NCBI GenBank assembly: GCA_002104895.1
Contig: MCFG01000294.1
Span: 37,501 to 72,500, forward strand
DNA from: Anaeromyces robustus
Lineage: Eukaryota; Neocallimastigomycota; Neocallimastigomycetes; Neocallimastigales; Neocallimastigaceae
Direction: 5' to 3'
DNA: 35,000 bases
Below the pieces are notes generated by a model. It was not told the DNA's origin, searched no databases, and saw only the letters and a program-made list of their open reading frames with translations. Below are positions 11,132 to 24,965 of this stretch, one piece after another; position 1 is the stretch's first letter, and each line of letters begins with the position of its first letter. The position numbers and the translations under genes are program-made.

Positions 11132-11615
11132 AATACGTTATATTAAGATTATTATTCATTAAATTATTTTATATTAAGATTACCATTTCATTAAATTATT
11201 TTGTATTAAGATTACTATTTCATTAAATTTATTTATAGTAATATAATAAATTATATTATATATTAAAATACATTTAATATTTTTTATAGTTTTTCTATGG
11301 TTTATCAATTATTTTATAATATTTAAATATATAATATATATAATATATATAATTAATTTGAATATAATATAATATATATTAAAACAATAATAATAAATAT
11401 TTATATTAAGATTACTAAATACAATATAAAAAATATTTTAAATTGAATAGAATATATTCTTTTATATTAAATAATTAAAATTATAAATTTGTTACCGTAT
11501 AAAAAATATTTAATACATTGTTGTACTTATATACTTGATATACATATACATTACGTAAATAACGTATTATATTTTTTAAGAAAGTTATAATACATTATTT
11601 ATATAATAAAATCAA

Positions 11616-12177
11616 GGGGAAGTGTGCATTTCGGCAATGTATTTTGTAAATGTATCGCGCATTAAAATAACGTATTATTTAAATGTATTATATTGTGGCT
11701 TATAAATTAAATTAATAAAAAATTTATTATATTATTAAAATCAATATTTTATTTATTATTGATTTATGAAACCAATTTATTAGTGACATCTTCTTTTTAT
11801 TAATATTTCTTTTTTTTTTTTTTTTTTATTTAACTTATGAAATAAATAAAATATTAAGTGAAATTTAAAATTTATCTATAATTATTTAAATTATGAAATA
11901 AATAAAATATTAAGTGAAATTTAAAATTTATAAATTCTTTAAATTATGAAATAAATAAAATATTAAGTGAAATTTAAAATTTATATTTATAATTCTTTAA
12001 ATTATGAAATAAATAAGAAATGCTTTAATATACAAGTACTAGTAGTATATAAACTCTCTTAAAAAATTTTTATATAAATGTGGCGTTAAAAATATTTATA
12101 TAAATTTACAATATAAAATGTGGCGTAAAGGACCATTCAATGCAAAAAATTTCATGTACATTGCCGAAATGCAACAC
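11616..12177. mobile_element. Possible small non-autonomous element with inverted ends
   Basis: The string gtg-tgcatttcggcaatgta at 11620-11641 recurs in reverse complement at 12157-12177 (tacattgccgaaatgcaacac), differing by one inserted base. These are among the few GC-containing strings of the region. The 560-bp span has no open frame and holds a three-and-a-half-copy tandem repeat (11835-12016) and a 41-bp duplication around atgtggcgt (12076 and 12117). This fits a MITE with about 20-bp terminal inverted repeats. Alternatively they are two solo LTR starts in opposite orientation, because the left copy is preceded by a purine tract (caaggggaag) like a retrotransposon polypurine tract. No clean target duplication is visible. 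Confidence 0.5.
11835..12016. repeat. Tandem repeat, unit 53-58 bp with a 40-bp constant core
   Basis: Cores beginning ttatgaaataaataaaat start at 11835, 11891, 11944 and 12002 (the last truncated). The core is perfectly kept, while the spacer between cores varies in length (56, 53 and 58 bp periods). The array lies between the two inverted copies of the gcatttcggcaatgta string. Confidence 0.9.
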
Positions 12178-13127
12178 TCAGAAATCAAGAAATTTAATAC
12201 ATTAAAATACAATGTTCTAATACAATACAAATATATATTAAGAATCAAATATTATTAAAAATAGTTTTTTTAAAAAAAAAAAACTAAAATTAAAAAAAAA
12301 GTTTTGTTCAATTATAATTAATATTTTATAATCACAAAATTAATATATAATTACTATTTTACAATATAATATATTAATTAACAACCTTAGATTATTATTT
12401 TTTTTATTCTAAATTGAACAGAAAACAATGAATTGTTTCATAAATAAAATTGACATACGAATTGAGTGCTATAAAAAAAAAAAAAAAAAAGTTTCATAAA
12501 TAAAAAACATTTGTTACACTACACTAATAACTCAAAAAGTATTTTAATATCTAAAAATAATCACCTACATTACCTATTAATACATTAGCAATAAATATTT
12601 TTATTTTAATAATAAATATATATTTTAATTCTTTATATTTTATTTTACTTTTATAAATATAATTAAAAATTTTATAGTTATGGATAAAAAGTATTAATAT
12701 CTTTTATTTAATCTTCATATATTTCTTTTTTTTTTTATTATACTTTTTTTGTATTAATTCTTTCATAAATACTCTTAATATAATATTCATATATTATGAT
12801 AAAAAAAATTATAAAAAAATAATTATAATTATTTAAACATTTTCCATGATATTATTAAAAATATTTAAAGAAAGACAAAATATATAAATATACTTCATAA
12901 TAATGGATGATCCATTATTTTATTTTATAAAATATTTATTTTTATATTAATATAAATAAATATTATAAATTACATTAAACGTATACATATTTAATTACAT
13001 TTTTATAATGTATCTATATAAATTAAAACTTTTTATTTAAATAAATTTTTTAAAATATATTTATTAAATAAAAAATCTAAATTCTATATATTTTTTCCTT
13101 AATCTTTTTCATATTTTTATTTATTAT

Positions 13128-13167
<40 letters not shown>

Positions 13168-13169
13168 TT
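13128..13169. repeat. (TTTA)n microsatellite
   Basis: About ten TTTA units, 170 bp upstream of the Heh1-like start codon, within its likely promoter or 5' UTR. Confidence 0.85.
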
Positions 13170-13337
13170 CATATTTCATTTGATACTTTCACCCATACAT
13201 AAATTCAATTAAATTAAAATTGTAAAGAGCAGTTATATTAAATTAACACCAAAAAAAAAGTGATATTAAATTGATGAAATAAAATTCACTAATATTTTTT
13301 TAATAAAAAAAAAAAAAAAAAAAAGGATATATCAACA

Positions 13338-16300
13338 ATGTCAGGAGAAATACCAGATTATTTGAAAAAAAATTTTGATCCAAATTCATTGTCAATCCCT
13401 CAACTTAGATCTATTTTAAAAGATCATGGTGTTGAAAATGTACCTGCACCAAATCAACCAAAAAGAGTATTTATTAAATTATTTAATAATGAAATTTTCA
13501 GTAATAGAGATGAAATTTTAAAATCATTAAACATAGTAGAAACAACAAAAAGAAGAAAATCTGGAAGACCAAAGAAGTCAGAGAGAGATAGTGAAGAAAG
13601 TGGAGAGTATTTAAAAACTGATTTACCTAAAGCTTTACGTAGTAAATCTGAATCTCCTGCTCCTTCTGGAAAAGATATTAAAAATAAAAGAGTTAGTTTT
13701 GGAGTTAATGAATTAAAAGTTAGATATGAGCCAAGTAATCCAACACCACCAACCACTAACACTGAAACTGTGAAAGAGGAAATACCTATGAAAGAACAAG
13801 TAACTGTAAAAGATGATAAGAAGAATCCATTAATACAATCCACTATAAATAAATTAAATGAAGAATTCAAAACAAACAATTCCTACTCGAAATCATATAA
13901 TTCAGAAAAAACAGGAATTGAAAAAGGAAATATTAAGAGAGCAAGAAAAACATTCAGTGATAGTAGTAGTCAAGATGTAGAACTTAAGAAACAAAGTAGA
14001 GTTGAAAATGATGATGATGAACCATCACAGAAAAAAAGAAAGCATAATGAAAAATTAACTACAAATAACCCCAATACAAGTTCTAGTAATATTTTCCAAA
14101 AATTTGATAATCAAACTCAAAATGTTAAGTCAACTTCTTCCAGTTCTAGTTCTCTAAAAATTCCAAAAGCTAATATAATTTATGCTGAAAATATGGATGA
14201 TGAAGAAGATGATGAAGATTACGTTTATCATAGTAGTCCATCTATATCATCTCCTTCTGAACACGAAATAAACGATGAAGAAATGGAAGACTTAAAAAAA
14301 GAACCTATTAGTGATTCAAATATCAGATTCTCTACCGATAATAATGTAGAGCTCAATTATCAAGATCAATACCGCCCAGTTCCACCTTCAACATCAACTA
14401 TTCCTACAGATTCTGGTGTTTCTTCATCAAAGTTAGATAATGTTAATTACATTAAACCAAATAATTCATTTAGTAAATACAGTAAATTAGAAAAGCCAAA
14501 ATCATCTATTTCATTCTCTAATGCCAATGCTAATAATTTATCTGATAGATCTAATAGATTAGATAAACCAAATTCAAGTTTCCAAAGAGGATCTACTTCC
14601 TTTACCTATGGTAATACTAATAATTCATTTAGTAAATCCAATAGATTAGATAAGCCAAATACAAGTTTCCAAAAAGGATCTACCTCCTTTACCTATGGTA
14701 ATACTAATAATTCTTTCAATAGATCTAGTAGATTAGAAAAGTCAAAATATTCACCAAATTCAAGCTTCCAGAAAGGTTCCTCATCATTCCTTAAAGGTGA
14801 TACTAGTCCTTACAATACTAGTTTCAATGATAAACCAAAAATTAATATTTCTTATGATATGTCACCAATCCAATCTAGTCATAGTAGTGTAATTTATGAA
14901 GATAATTTATTGAATCAAGTTGCAGCAGAAGATAAATCTCAAGATAGTAGTAACATCATTGGAAATCTTTACGAAGCATTACCAAGCGATTATGATGATC
15001 ATCATGATAATGAATCCATGGAAATTACTACTACCGGTTGTCCTTCAGGTTGTAATTTATATAACCTTATTTTTGCTTTAATGAGTTTTATTATTACTAC
15101 CACAATTGGTTTATTTGTTCAATGGTATATGAATACAGGGGGATTTGCTGGTTACTGTAAATATGACAAAACTTCATTTAGCGAAATTACCTACTTAAAT
15201 GACCTACCAAAAGATAGCATTTTAAGATACAATCCATTCTATCACATTCTTCCAAAATGTCTTAATTGTCCAGAAAATGCCTTTTGTGCTAATAATCACG
15301 TAGTTGCATGTAAAAATGATAATGAAAAGTTACAAAATAGACTTATTAGTAGTTTCATTCCAGATAAATATCTTGTATTCCCATTAACCGAAAAAGTTTG
15401 TAGAATTGATTACAAACAAAAACGAGACTCAGACCGTCTCTTACAAAATACTCGAAGTCTTATGAACATAGCAAATCAACTTATTAGAAGAAAAATTGGG
15501 GAAGTTGAATGTAAAGAAGAATTTGATAAATTAGTTTCTGAAGGTATGAACCATGGAAAATTATCTTTAAAAAAATCAGGTATTTCAGTAAATAAACTTA
15601 AAAAATTATTGAAAGAAGAAATTGGTAAAATCAGTGAAGATCGTTTTAATACCTTATGGAATCTTATGATAGAAAAATTAAAACAATACGATTCAAATAA
15701 AGTTATGGAATTATGTCGTCCAGAAAATATAAAGACCAAATGGAAAACTACTGAAATTAAAGATGACACCTATTTCTGTGATATCTTAAAGAAATTAGCC
15801 TTCATTCCAAACGAAGGTGATTTAATTGAAAAGCAAATAGTTAAAGATTCAGAATATAACTTCTTTGACGATTTAATTATTACTTCAGATTCACCAATTC
15901 ATTCTACTAAATGTTGTATGAAATGGTTTATGGAACGTTATATATGCAATAATATTAATCGCTTTATTCATCGTTTCTGGAAATATGGATTAGGTATGGC
16001 TATTATTACTCTTTTAGCAACTTTATTTGACTTATTTATTAAAAGAAGAAATAGACGTAATAATGTTGTTAATAGTATTTGTGAAGAAGTCATATGGCTT
16101 TTACAAGAAGCTGAATATCAAAATAAAGAAGATCCATTACATTTCCCATCACCAAATATTTCCGTAGCCCAACTTTATGATATTTTATTACCAACTATCA
16201 TTAGTCCTAAGGATAAAAATGTTCCAGAAGGAGAATGTGTTGAAATTATTAATAATGATGGTAGTACCACCCATTATTGGGTATTCCATAATCCAAAGGA

Positions 16301-16790
16301 AAGAGCTTTAATTTGGAAAAGAGTTTATGAACAAGTTCGTACTAATAGTAATGTTTTAGAATCAAATGCACTTGTTAAACGTGAAAGTCATCGTTGTTGG
16401 GAATGGATTGGTAATCCTACTCTTTATATTCGTAGAAAGTCACCGAATACAAAAAATAAACAAACTACTTATATTCCAAAATCAGGTGGTAATAATAGTC
16501 GCCTTTCTTTAGGTGGTAATAATAGTCGTCTCTCTTTAGGTGGTGGTAATATCAATAGATCATTTAATTCTCAACATTTTGCTGGTGATATTAGTGCTAT
16601 TAGTAGTAGTTCCGTTTCTAATCCAAATGATAGTTATGTTACATTAGACGAAGAAGTTAAGGAAACAGATCCTTCAACTCTTAAAGGTACTATCAATAAA
16701 CTTTCTATTTTTAATAATCGTCGTGACAGTCAAATTTTAGAAGATAAAAAGGATTCTTCTTCATCTTCAGCACTTTATCCTTCACTTTAA
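13338..16790 (+). CDS. Inner nuclear membrane protein, Heh1/Src1/MAN1 family
   Basis: Single-exon, 1150 residues. Residues about 17-61 form a HeH (LEM-like) helix-extension-helix fold of the form LSIPQLRSIL..HGV..P, which binds chromatin or its adaptors. A basic signal KRRKSGRPKK (71-80) follows, with a second basic patch near 231, then a Ser/Asn-rich linker of about 470 residues. Transmembrane segment 1 is at about 574-596. The lumenal part has a C-x2-C-PxNAxC-x6-C cluster. Transmembrane segment 2 is at about 882-901, followed by a basic RRNRR stop and the MSC winged helix (IWKRVYEQVRTNSNV..CWEWIG, about 989-1026). This order (HeH, NLS, long disordered linker, TM, lumen, TM, MSC) is that of yeast Src1/Heh1 and metazoan MAN1, which tether chromatin and recruit ESCRT-III for nuclear envelope and pore surveillance. 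The linker holds four repeats of about 29 residues (14460-14805) and the tail holds GGNNSRLSL twice. Longer than yeast Heh1 (834 residues). Start: first ATG after a poly(A) leader. Confidence 0.93.
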   Translation: MSGEIPDYLKKNFDPNSLSIPQLRSILKDHGVENVPAPNQPKRVFIKLFNNEIFSNRDEILKSLNIVETTKRRKSGRPKKSERDSEESGEYLKTDLPKALRSKSESPAPSGKDIKNKRVSFGVNELKVRYEPSNPTPPTTNTETVKEEIPMKEQVTVKDDKKNPLIQSTINKLNEEFKTNNSYSKSYNSEKTGIEKGNIKRARKTFSDSSSQDVELKKQSRVENDDDEPSQKKRKHNEKLTTNNPNTSSSNIFQKFDNQTQNVKSTSSSSSSLKIPKANIIYAENMDDEEDDEDYVYHSSPSISSPSEHEINDEEMEDLKKEPISDSNIRFSTDNNVELNYQDQYRPVPPSTSTIPTDSGVSSSKLDNVNYIKPNNSFSKYSKLEKPKSSISFSNANANNLSDRSNRLDKPNSSFQRGSTSFTYGNTNNSFSKSNRLDKPNTSFQKGSTSFTYGNTNNSFNRSSRLEKSKYSPNSSFQKGSSSFLKGDTSPYNTSFNDKPKINISYDMSPIQSSHSSVIYEDNLLNQVAAEDKSQDSSNIIGNLYEALPSDYDDHHDNESMEITTTGCPSGCNLYNLIFALMSFIITTTIGLFVQWYMNTGGFAGYCKYDKTSFSEITYLNDLPKDSILRYNPFYHILPKCLNCPENAFCANNHVVACKNDNEKLQNRLISSFIPDKYLVFPLTEKVCRIDYKQKRDSDRLLQNTRSLMNIANQLIRRKIGEVECKEEFDKLVSEGMNHGKLSLKKSGISVNKLKKLLKEEIGKISEDRFNTLWNLMIEKLKQYDSNKVMELCRPENIKTKWKTTEIKDDTYFCDILKKLAFIPNEGDLIEKQIVKDSEYNFFDDLIITSDSPIHSTKCCMKWFMERYICNNINRFIHRFWKYGLGMAIITLLATLFDLFIKRRNRRNNVVNSICEEVIWLLQEAEYQNKEDPLHFPSPNISVAQLYDILLPTIISPKDKNVPEGECVEIINNDGSTTHYWVFHNPKERALIWKRVYEQVRTNSNVLESNALVKRESHRCWEWIGNPTLYIRRKSPNTKNKQTTYIPKSGGNNSRLSLGGNNSRLSLGGGNINRSFNSQHFAGDISAISSSSVSNPNDSYVTLDEEVKETDPSTLKGTINKLSIFNNRRDSQILEDKKDSSSSSALYPSL
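14460..14805 (+). repeat. 87-bp coding repeat in the Heh1-like linker
   Basis: About four in-frame units of the form NNSFSKSNRLDKPN.SFQ.GSTSFTYGNT. The middle two are near-identical and the outer two diverged, the usual result of unequal crossing-over. The units are rich in Ser, Asn and aromatic residues, with regularly spaced Phe, and lie in the disordered nucleoplasmic linker. Confidence 0.9.
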
Positions 16791-16860
16791 AAATAATAAT
16801 AATAATAATAATAGTAATAGTAATAAAATAAAATAGCAAATATATATATCAACAAGTTAA

Positions 16861-16896
<36 letters not shown>

Positions 16897-17325
16897 TAAA
16901 TAGTAATTATATTATTACTCTATTAAATTTTTCAGTACTAATTATATTAATTTCATTCTTATTTTGTATTGTTTTTAAAAAAAAAATTTTTTTTTACTTT
17001 TTTTTTTTATTTTTTTCTTTTCTTAATATTTACTTTTAAAAAAAAAACTTATTATCAGTATTAATATTTTATTTTTAATTATATTTTCTTTTTATTTTAA
17101 TGTCTTAAATAAATATATACATTATATATATTTATTCATCTTTATAAATATTATATATAAATGTAATATAAATAAATATACAATATTTCTTGTTTTCTTG
17201 TTTTTTTTTACCTTTTTTTTTTTCCTTTAATTTTTAAATTTTAAATTTTAATTTTTAATTTTTAATTTTTAATTTTTAATTTTTTTTTAATTTTATTTTA
17301 CTTTTTCTTTTTTTAATTGTGATTC

Positions 17326-17356
<31 letters not shown>

Positions 17357-18222
17357 CATGTAATTTTCTTTTTTATATAATTATATATTCAATAATATGC
17401 ATTTATAAATAAAAAAAATTTTTTGATATTTAAAAAAAAAAAAAATTAAAAGAATTTAGTATTTAGTATTATGCTTGTGTATTGTTTTAATTTTTTATTT
17501 TGAGTTGATTACTTTATTCATTATTTTTATTTCTTGTAATAAAAAACGATTGATAATTATAAAATTTCATATTTATATAATAAATATATAAAAGAATGGA
17601 TGATGAATAACAATAAAAAAAATATGATAAAAATAACATTTTATAATACGTATTCTTATAGGTATTAAAAGGGGAAAAAAAATAAATAAAGCAGAAAAAC
17701 AATTTTTTTTTTTTTTTTTTTTTTTTGTTTTTTTGTTTTTTTATTTAATATGTTAAATACATTTATTATTTTATTTTAATTAAATCAAAATATCTTTTCT
17801 TTTTTTTCTTTTTTTTTTTTTTTTTTTTTTATGATTTAATGATTTTCTATTATTTTATTGTTAATATTGTTACTATTATGTTTCTTAATTATTAAAACTA
17901 ATAATTAATTTATTCTTTTTTAAAAGTAAAAAGAAAAAAAAAAAAAAAAAAACTTTTTTTTTTTCCTTTTTTTATTAATATTATTATTATAATAGTTATA
18001 TATAAATATACTTAATTATACAAAGTTTTTAATATTATAAATAGATTGTGCTAGAATTATTATATATATAGAATTAAAAACAAATATAAAAATAATATAA
18101 AAATAAATATATAAATATTATTAATATTATAAATCTAAAATAATCATTTTATTTATTTTATAAATCATATATATATATAGATATATAGATATAGATATTA
18201 TTTATATATTCAGATTTTCTGA
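16791..18222. other. Convergent intergenic region, homopolymer-rich
   Basis: It lies between the 3' ends of the Heh1-like gene (+) and the secreted-protein gene (-). It begins with (AAT)n just after the stop, then an A-run of over 30 bases (16861-16894), a TnAn/AnTn switch near 16975-17010, repeated aattttt units (17228-17290), and several A and T runs of 20-30 bases (17332-17356, 17702-17725, 17810-17830, 17935-17951). Open frames here are low-complexity and not credible. Confidence 0.7.
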
Positions 18223-20359
<2,137 letters not shown>

Positions 20360-20964
20360 TTTAATGTTTTATATATATGTATATGTGTGAATTAAAATAT
20401 AAAAGAAATAAAAAAAAAAAAAAAAAAAAGAAAGTAATTATATATTGATTTGATCTATATGATATATATATTTATTTAATAAAATAAATATTTTTTTTTC
20501 TTTATATGAAATTCTATTATGCCTATAAAACTACAACAACAAAAAAAAAAAAACGGTTGTTTTTTCTTTTTCTTTTTCTTTTTTTTTTTTAATGGTATAA
20601 AATATAAATTTCAAAAAATAATAAATAAATCAAAAAAATAATAAAAATAATTTTTTATACTGCGTTTTATTATATATGTAATTTATTTTATAATGTAACT
20701 CGCAATTTATTTAAAAAAAAAAAAAAATTATATTTTACAATAAAAGATAGTAAAAATATTAAATAAATTTTATTATAAAGAAAAAGAATAAGATAAATAA
20801 AAACATTTTCTAAAAACTTTAAATTTTAATAATATATTATAAAAAAAAAAAATTATTCAATAAAGAATTAAAATTTTAACTCATATAAATGATATGACAT
20901 AAAGTTATTTAGTGATTAAAGTTGATAATATATAATAAAGGCATGTTTAGCAAAAAACATTACC

Positions 20965-21560
<596 letters not shown>

Positions 21561-21665
21561 TATCATTATTATTATTATTAGTATTAGTAGTAGTAATAGT
21601 AGTAGTATTACTATTATTATTAGTATTAGTATTAGTATTATTAGTATTAGTATTATTTATTATTA

Positions 21666-21739
21666 TTATCAAAATTCCATCTACTATTTATATGTTTTAT
21701 AATTATCAAAATTCCATCTACTATTTATATGTTTTATAA
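21666..21739. repeat. 37-bp tandem duplication
   Basis: Two identical adjacent copies of a unit starting ttatcaaaattccatctac lie immediately after the compound microsatellite. Non-coding, apparently recent. Confidence 0.95.
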
Positions 21740-22130
21740 TAAAAAATATTAAGTCTTTTAAAAGTATATTTCTTTAAATTGTTTATTATGTATTATATGT
21801 ATTATAATGTTCATTTTTTATTATATTTTCCACTCTTTTTATTATCACTTTCAAGTTTTTACTTGTTTATATATTATATCTATTATTTTTACAGTATTTA
21901 ATGTTATATAATTATTAATAAAAATTATTTTATTACATATTAAATAATATATATATTTTATATAATATATTTATATATGTACAATCTTATTATTTGTACA
22001 ATATAGCTTTAATTAAATTAAAAATTTTATTTTTAAATTATAGATTAAAAAAAAAATGTATTATTATTTTAATTATAACTCATATTTGTTTTATATTCCT
22101 TTTATCTTTTTTTTTATTATTCAAATTTTT

Positions 22131-22165
<35 letters not shown>

Positions 22166-22168
22166 AAT

Positions 22169-22759
22169 ATGTCAGAGGGAGAAGATTCAACAGATTTAGT
22201 ATCTATTTTTGTTAATAAATTTAAACCAGGTGATAATTTAGTTAAACCTGATGAAAAAACAATAGAATTAGCAACTTCAGTAATTCCTCAAGAATTAATT
22301 TCATTATGGGAAAAATATGGTTTTGGAGATTATGGAGATGGTATAATTAAAGTTATAAATCCTTACAAATATTCAGATATTTTATATCAATGGCTTGGAA
22401 GAGAAGATGAAAATAAACTTCCAATTTTTTTAACGGCATTTGGTGATATATTTTATTATAGAAAATTATCTGATATAGAAGATGATGTTAGCCTCTTAAG
22501 TATACATTACAAAAGTATTGATGTATGCGCCCTCAGTTTTGAAGATTTTATGGAAGAATATATAGTAGCTGAAGATGTAGAAGAAGATGTTTTAAGAAAA
22601 TCATTATTTTTAGAAGCAAAAGAAAAATATGAAAAACTGAATGAAAATGAAATTTTCTTCTTTGTACCAGCATTAGCACTAGGAGGTAATGAAGATATAA
22701 AATATGTAAATAAAGGCGATTTAAGAGTTCAGCAAAATATATTGTTCCAAATGAATTAA
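22169..22759 (+). CDS. GAD-like/DUF1851 protein, homologue of type VI secretion immunity protein Tdi1
   Basis: Intact single-exon protein of 196 residues. The N-terminal half carries the GAD-like pattern: P-x-EL-x-LWEKYGFGDYGDG (40-58), NPY-x-Y (64-68), AFGDIFYY (90-97). The C-terminal half carries the DUF1851 (T6SS_Tdi1_C) signature: a D-F-x-E-E-Y segment near 125-131, KSLFLEA then FVPALALGG (165-173). Length and domain order match bacterial Tdi1-type proteins. In Agrobacterium, Tdi1 binds and neutralises the DNase effector Tde1 injected by neighbouring cells. No signal peptide, so presumably cytosolic or nuclear. The C-terminal end (VQQNILFQMN) is diverged where bacterial homologues usually have a His-Leu pair. 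Codon use is AT-rich like its neighbours, which with fungal flanking genes argues for an old transfer, not contamination. Start: the ATG right after a 26-base A run, next to the acidic N-terminus. Family call is confident; the immunity role in a fungus is inference. Confidence 0.88.
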   Translation: MSEGEDSTDLVSIFVNKFKPGDNLVKPDEKTIELATSVIPQELISLWEKYGFGDYGDGIIKVINPYKYSDILYQWLGREDENKLPIFLTAFGDIFYYRKLSDIEDDVSLLSIHYKSIDVCALSFEDFMEEYIVAEDVEEDVLRKSLFLEAKEKYEKLNENEIFFFVPALALGGNEDIKYVNKGDLRVQQNILFQMN

Positions 22760-23995
22760 TTATTAATAATAACAAAATAAAAAATTAATATATTTATTTG
22801 TAATTTATATAATCCATTTTTTTAATAATTATTAATTTAATAAATTTAAGTTTGAAAATAATCAAATTTTTATAAAAATGATAATATATATGCATATATA
22901 TAAATATGAATAAAAAGTTATTAAACAAGAAATATATATATTCTTAATAATAAATAGAAATTTATTACATAAAATAATATAAAAATTTTAATAAAAAATT
23001 TATAATTATGTGTATAATAATCCTTTTTCTAAAATAATAACAAAGAATTTGATAATTGATAAATAAAATATTTATTTTATATTAAAATTTTACTATTATA
23101 AATATATTAATGTTCTAATTTTTTTTATTAAGTATAACGAATTTATTGAAAAAAAGTTTTTTTTTTATTTATTCTATTATTATTTTATAAGTTATTTTTT
23201 GTTTTTTAAAATAAAAATTGATATTAATTTTTTTAAAAATTTTTTTCAAGGGTTAATTTTTTATAAATTTTTTTACTTTATATAATTATAAAATCAAAAA
23301 TTATTCTAATCTCCGATTTTTTTTTATTATTCTTATTTGAATAATAAATGAATATAAGTAAAAAAAAAAATGTCTATAATATTAATATAAACTATTTATA
23401 TAATAATAAAAAAGGTTTTATAATATTATTATTGCTATTATTGTTTTTATTTTTTATTGCTATTGTTATTATTATTATTATTATTACTGTTGACATTAAT
23501 AATATTATGTATTATGTATTATTATTATTATTTATTGTTATGGAAAACTACAAATTTAAATATGTATTTTTTCTATTTAATATTTTTGAAATATTGCTAC
23601 TGAATTTGTATTTAATGAATATTTGATTTTTTATGAAATTACTATTTTTTTTTTCTTCATAATAAAAATAAATAATAGAATGAATAAACATAACATAAAA
23701 TAGAAGCTATCAATAAAAAAAGTGAAGTACAGTTACTAATGAAATAAATAAAAATTAAATGTGAAATAACAAATATAACTATTGAATAAAATAAAATATA
23801 TGAAATTAAATATTTTTTAAAATTTGTACTAAGCACTAAATAATTTTAAATAATAAAAAATAATATAAAGTATAAGTAAAAGAGAAAGACATGATTTTTT
23901 TTATATGATATATATTTTTTTCATATTAAATAATTTATAATTATTAATTTAATTCAAGTAAAATATTTATCAGGTTTTATGTTCATGTCAAATTT

Positions 23996-24120
23996 TGTTG
24001 TATTATTATAATGAAAATAAATAAAATATTTAATTTAGAGTTTTTTTTTTTTAATATAAATACATTTCAAGAATAAGTTTCTTTGTTAAAATAAAGTTTC
24101 ACTAATTCAAATACATTACA
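23996..24120 (+). repeat. Left LTR-like repeat of the copia relic
   Basis: Starts TGTTG and ends attaca. It pairs with the copy at 25353-25478 at similar length, with clear matching blocks at start, middle and end. Similarity continues weakly for about 30 bases beyond, so the end point is uncertain. Divergence from its partner implies an old insertion. Confidence 0.7.
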
Positions 24121-24927
24121 GTATATATAAAATAAGAAATTATTTTTCTAAAGATTTATAATCACCAATTAAATAAATTATATTAATAAATAAACTTTAA
24201 CCTACGCTAAAATTATTTTATTATTAATAGAAGATTAAGAGTTTCAGTTTTGATACTTAAAAACAAGACATGTCCAAAGAATTTATTTTTTAAAAAAAAA
24301 ATTTATTTTACTGAATACAATTTTGATCATAGTAGTTCATAAAAATCATTAATATGTTTTAAGTTAAAAAGATGTTGTATATAAAATTAAATATGATTAC
24401 TAACCTTGAAGGAGAAGGAACAGAATAGAAGTATCGTAAGAGATGAGGAATGATTAAAGGAAGATTAAATATGTCAAAACCAAAGATACATTAATAAGAC
24501 TGATTATTGTCATTAATACTATCAAGAAAAATTTCACTTCTTTTTTTTTTTTTTTTTTTTTGGAAAGCTAATTGTCATTTATAGTACTATGAAAAAAAGA
24601 TAAAAAATTTATATGAAAAAGACAGAAACATCAACAAGGATACTTTAATGAGAAAGACCTACTCTTACAATTTGTTCAATTTGTTAATTTCTTTATCCTA
24701 AATTAGCCATTATTCAGACTTTTGATTCTGAAGTTTTCATATCTCATATAATAAAGAAATTTTTAAGCAATTATTGAAAAAAAAAAAAAAAAGAATGTAT
24801 AAATGAAATATGCAAACGACGTTACTATTTATACTTTTTAAAAGATTGAGTTAATATGAAGGAAAAATAAATGGTATTATCATTAATTTATATACTGATT
24901 CATATTTTTGCAGATGATTATTATGAT

Positions 24928-24965
24928 AACCATATTTCCAGAGGTTTACCTCTAAAAATATGGTT
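24928..24965. other. 38-bp near-perfect palindrome inside the RNase H relic
   Basis: aaccatattt, a 2-base internal mismatch, aggaggt-like arm agaggt, loop tt, acctct, mismatch, aaatatggtt: two stems of 10 and 6 bp. It falls where copia RNase H has its D-x-STSG region, and the reading frame shifts around it. Confidence 0.8.

Noticed and set aside
13454-13879. Minus-strand open frame within the Heh1-like gene
   Set aside because: It is the antisense shadow of a conserved coding region, as is 15476-15769.
21994-22215. Small open frame overlapping the Tdi1-like start
   Set aside because: It is made of AT drift and a poly(A) run (poly-Lys); the overlapping frame has a clear family match.
23348-23626. 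92-codon open frame in the gene desert
   Set aside because: Its composition is Ile, Leu, Asn, Tyr and Phe from AT drift and trinucleotide repeats, with no domain and no splice-supported extension.
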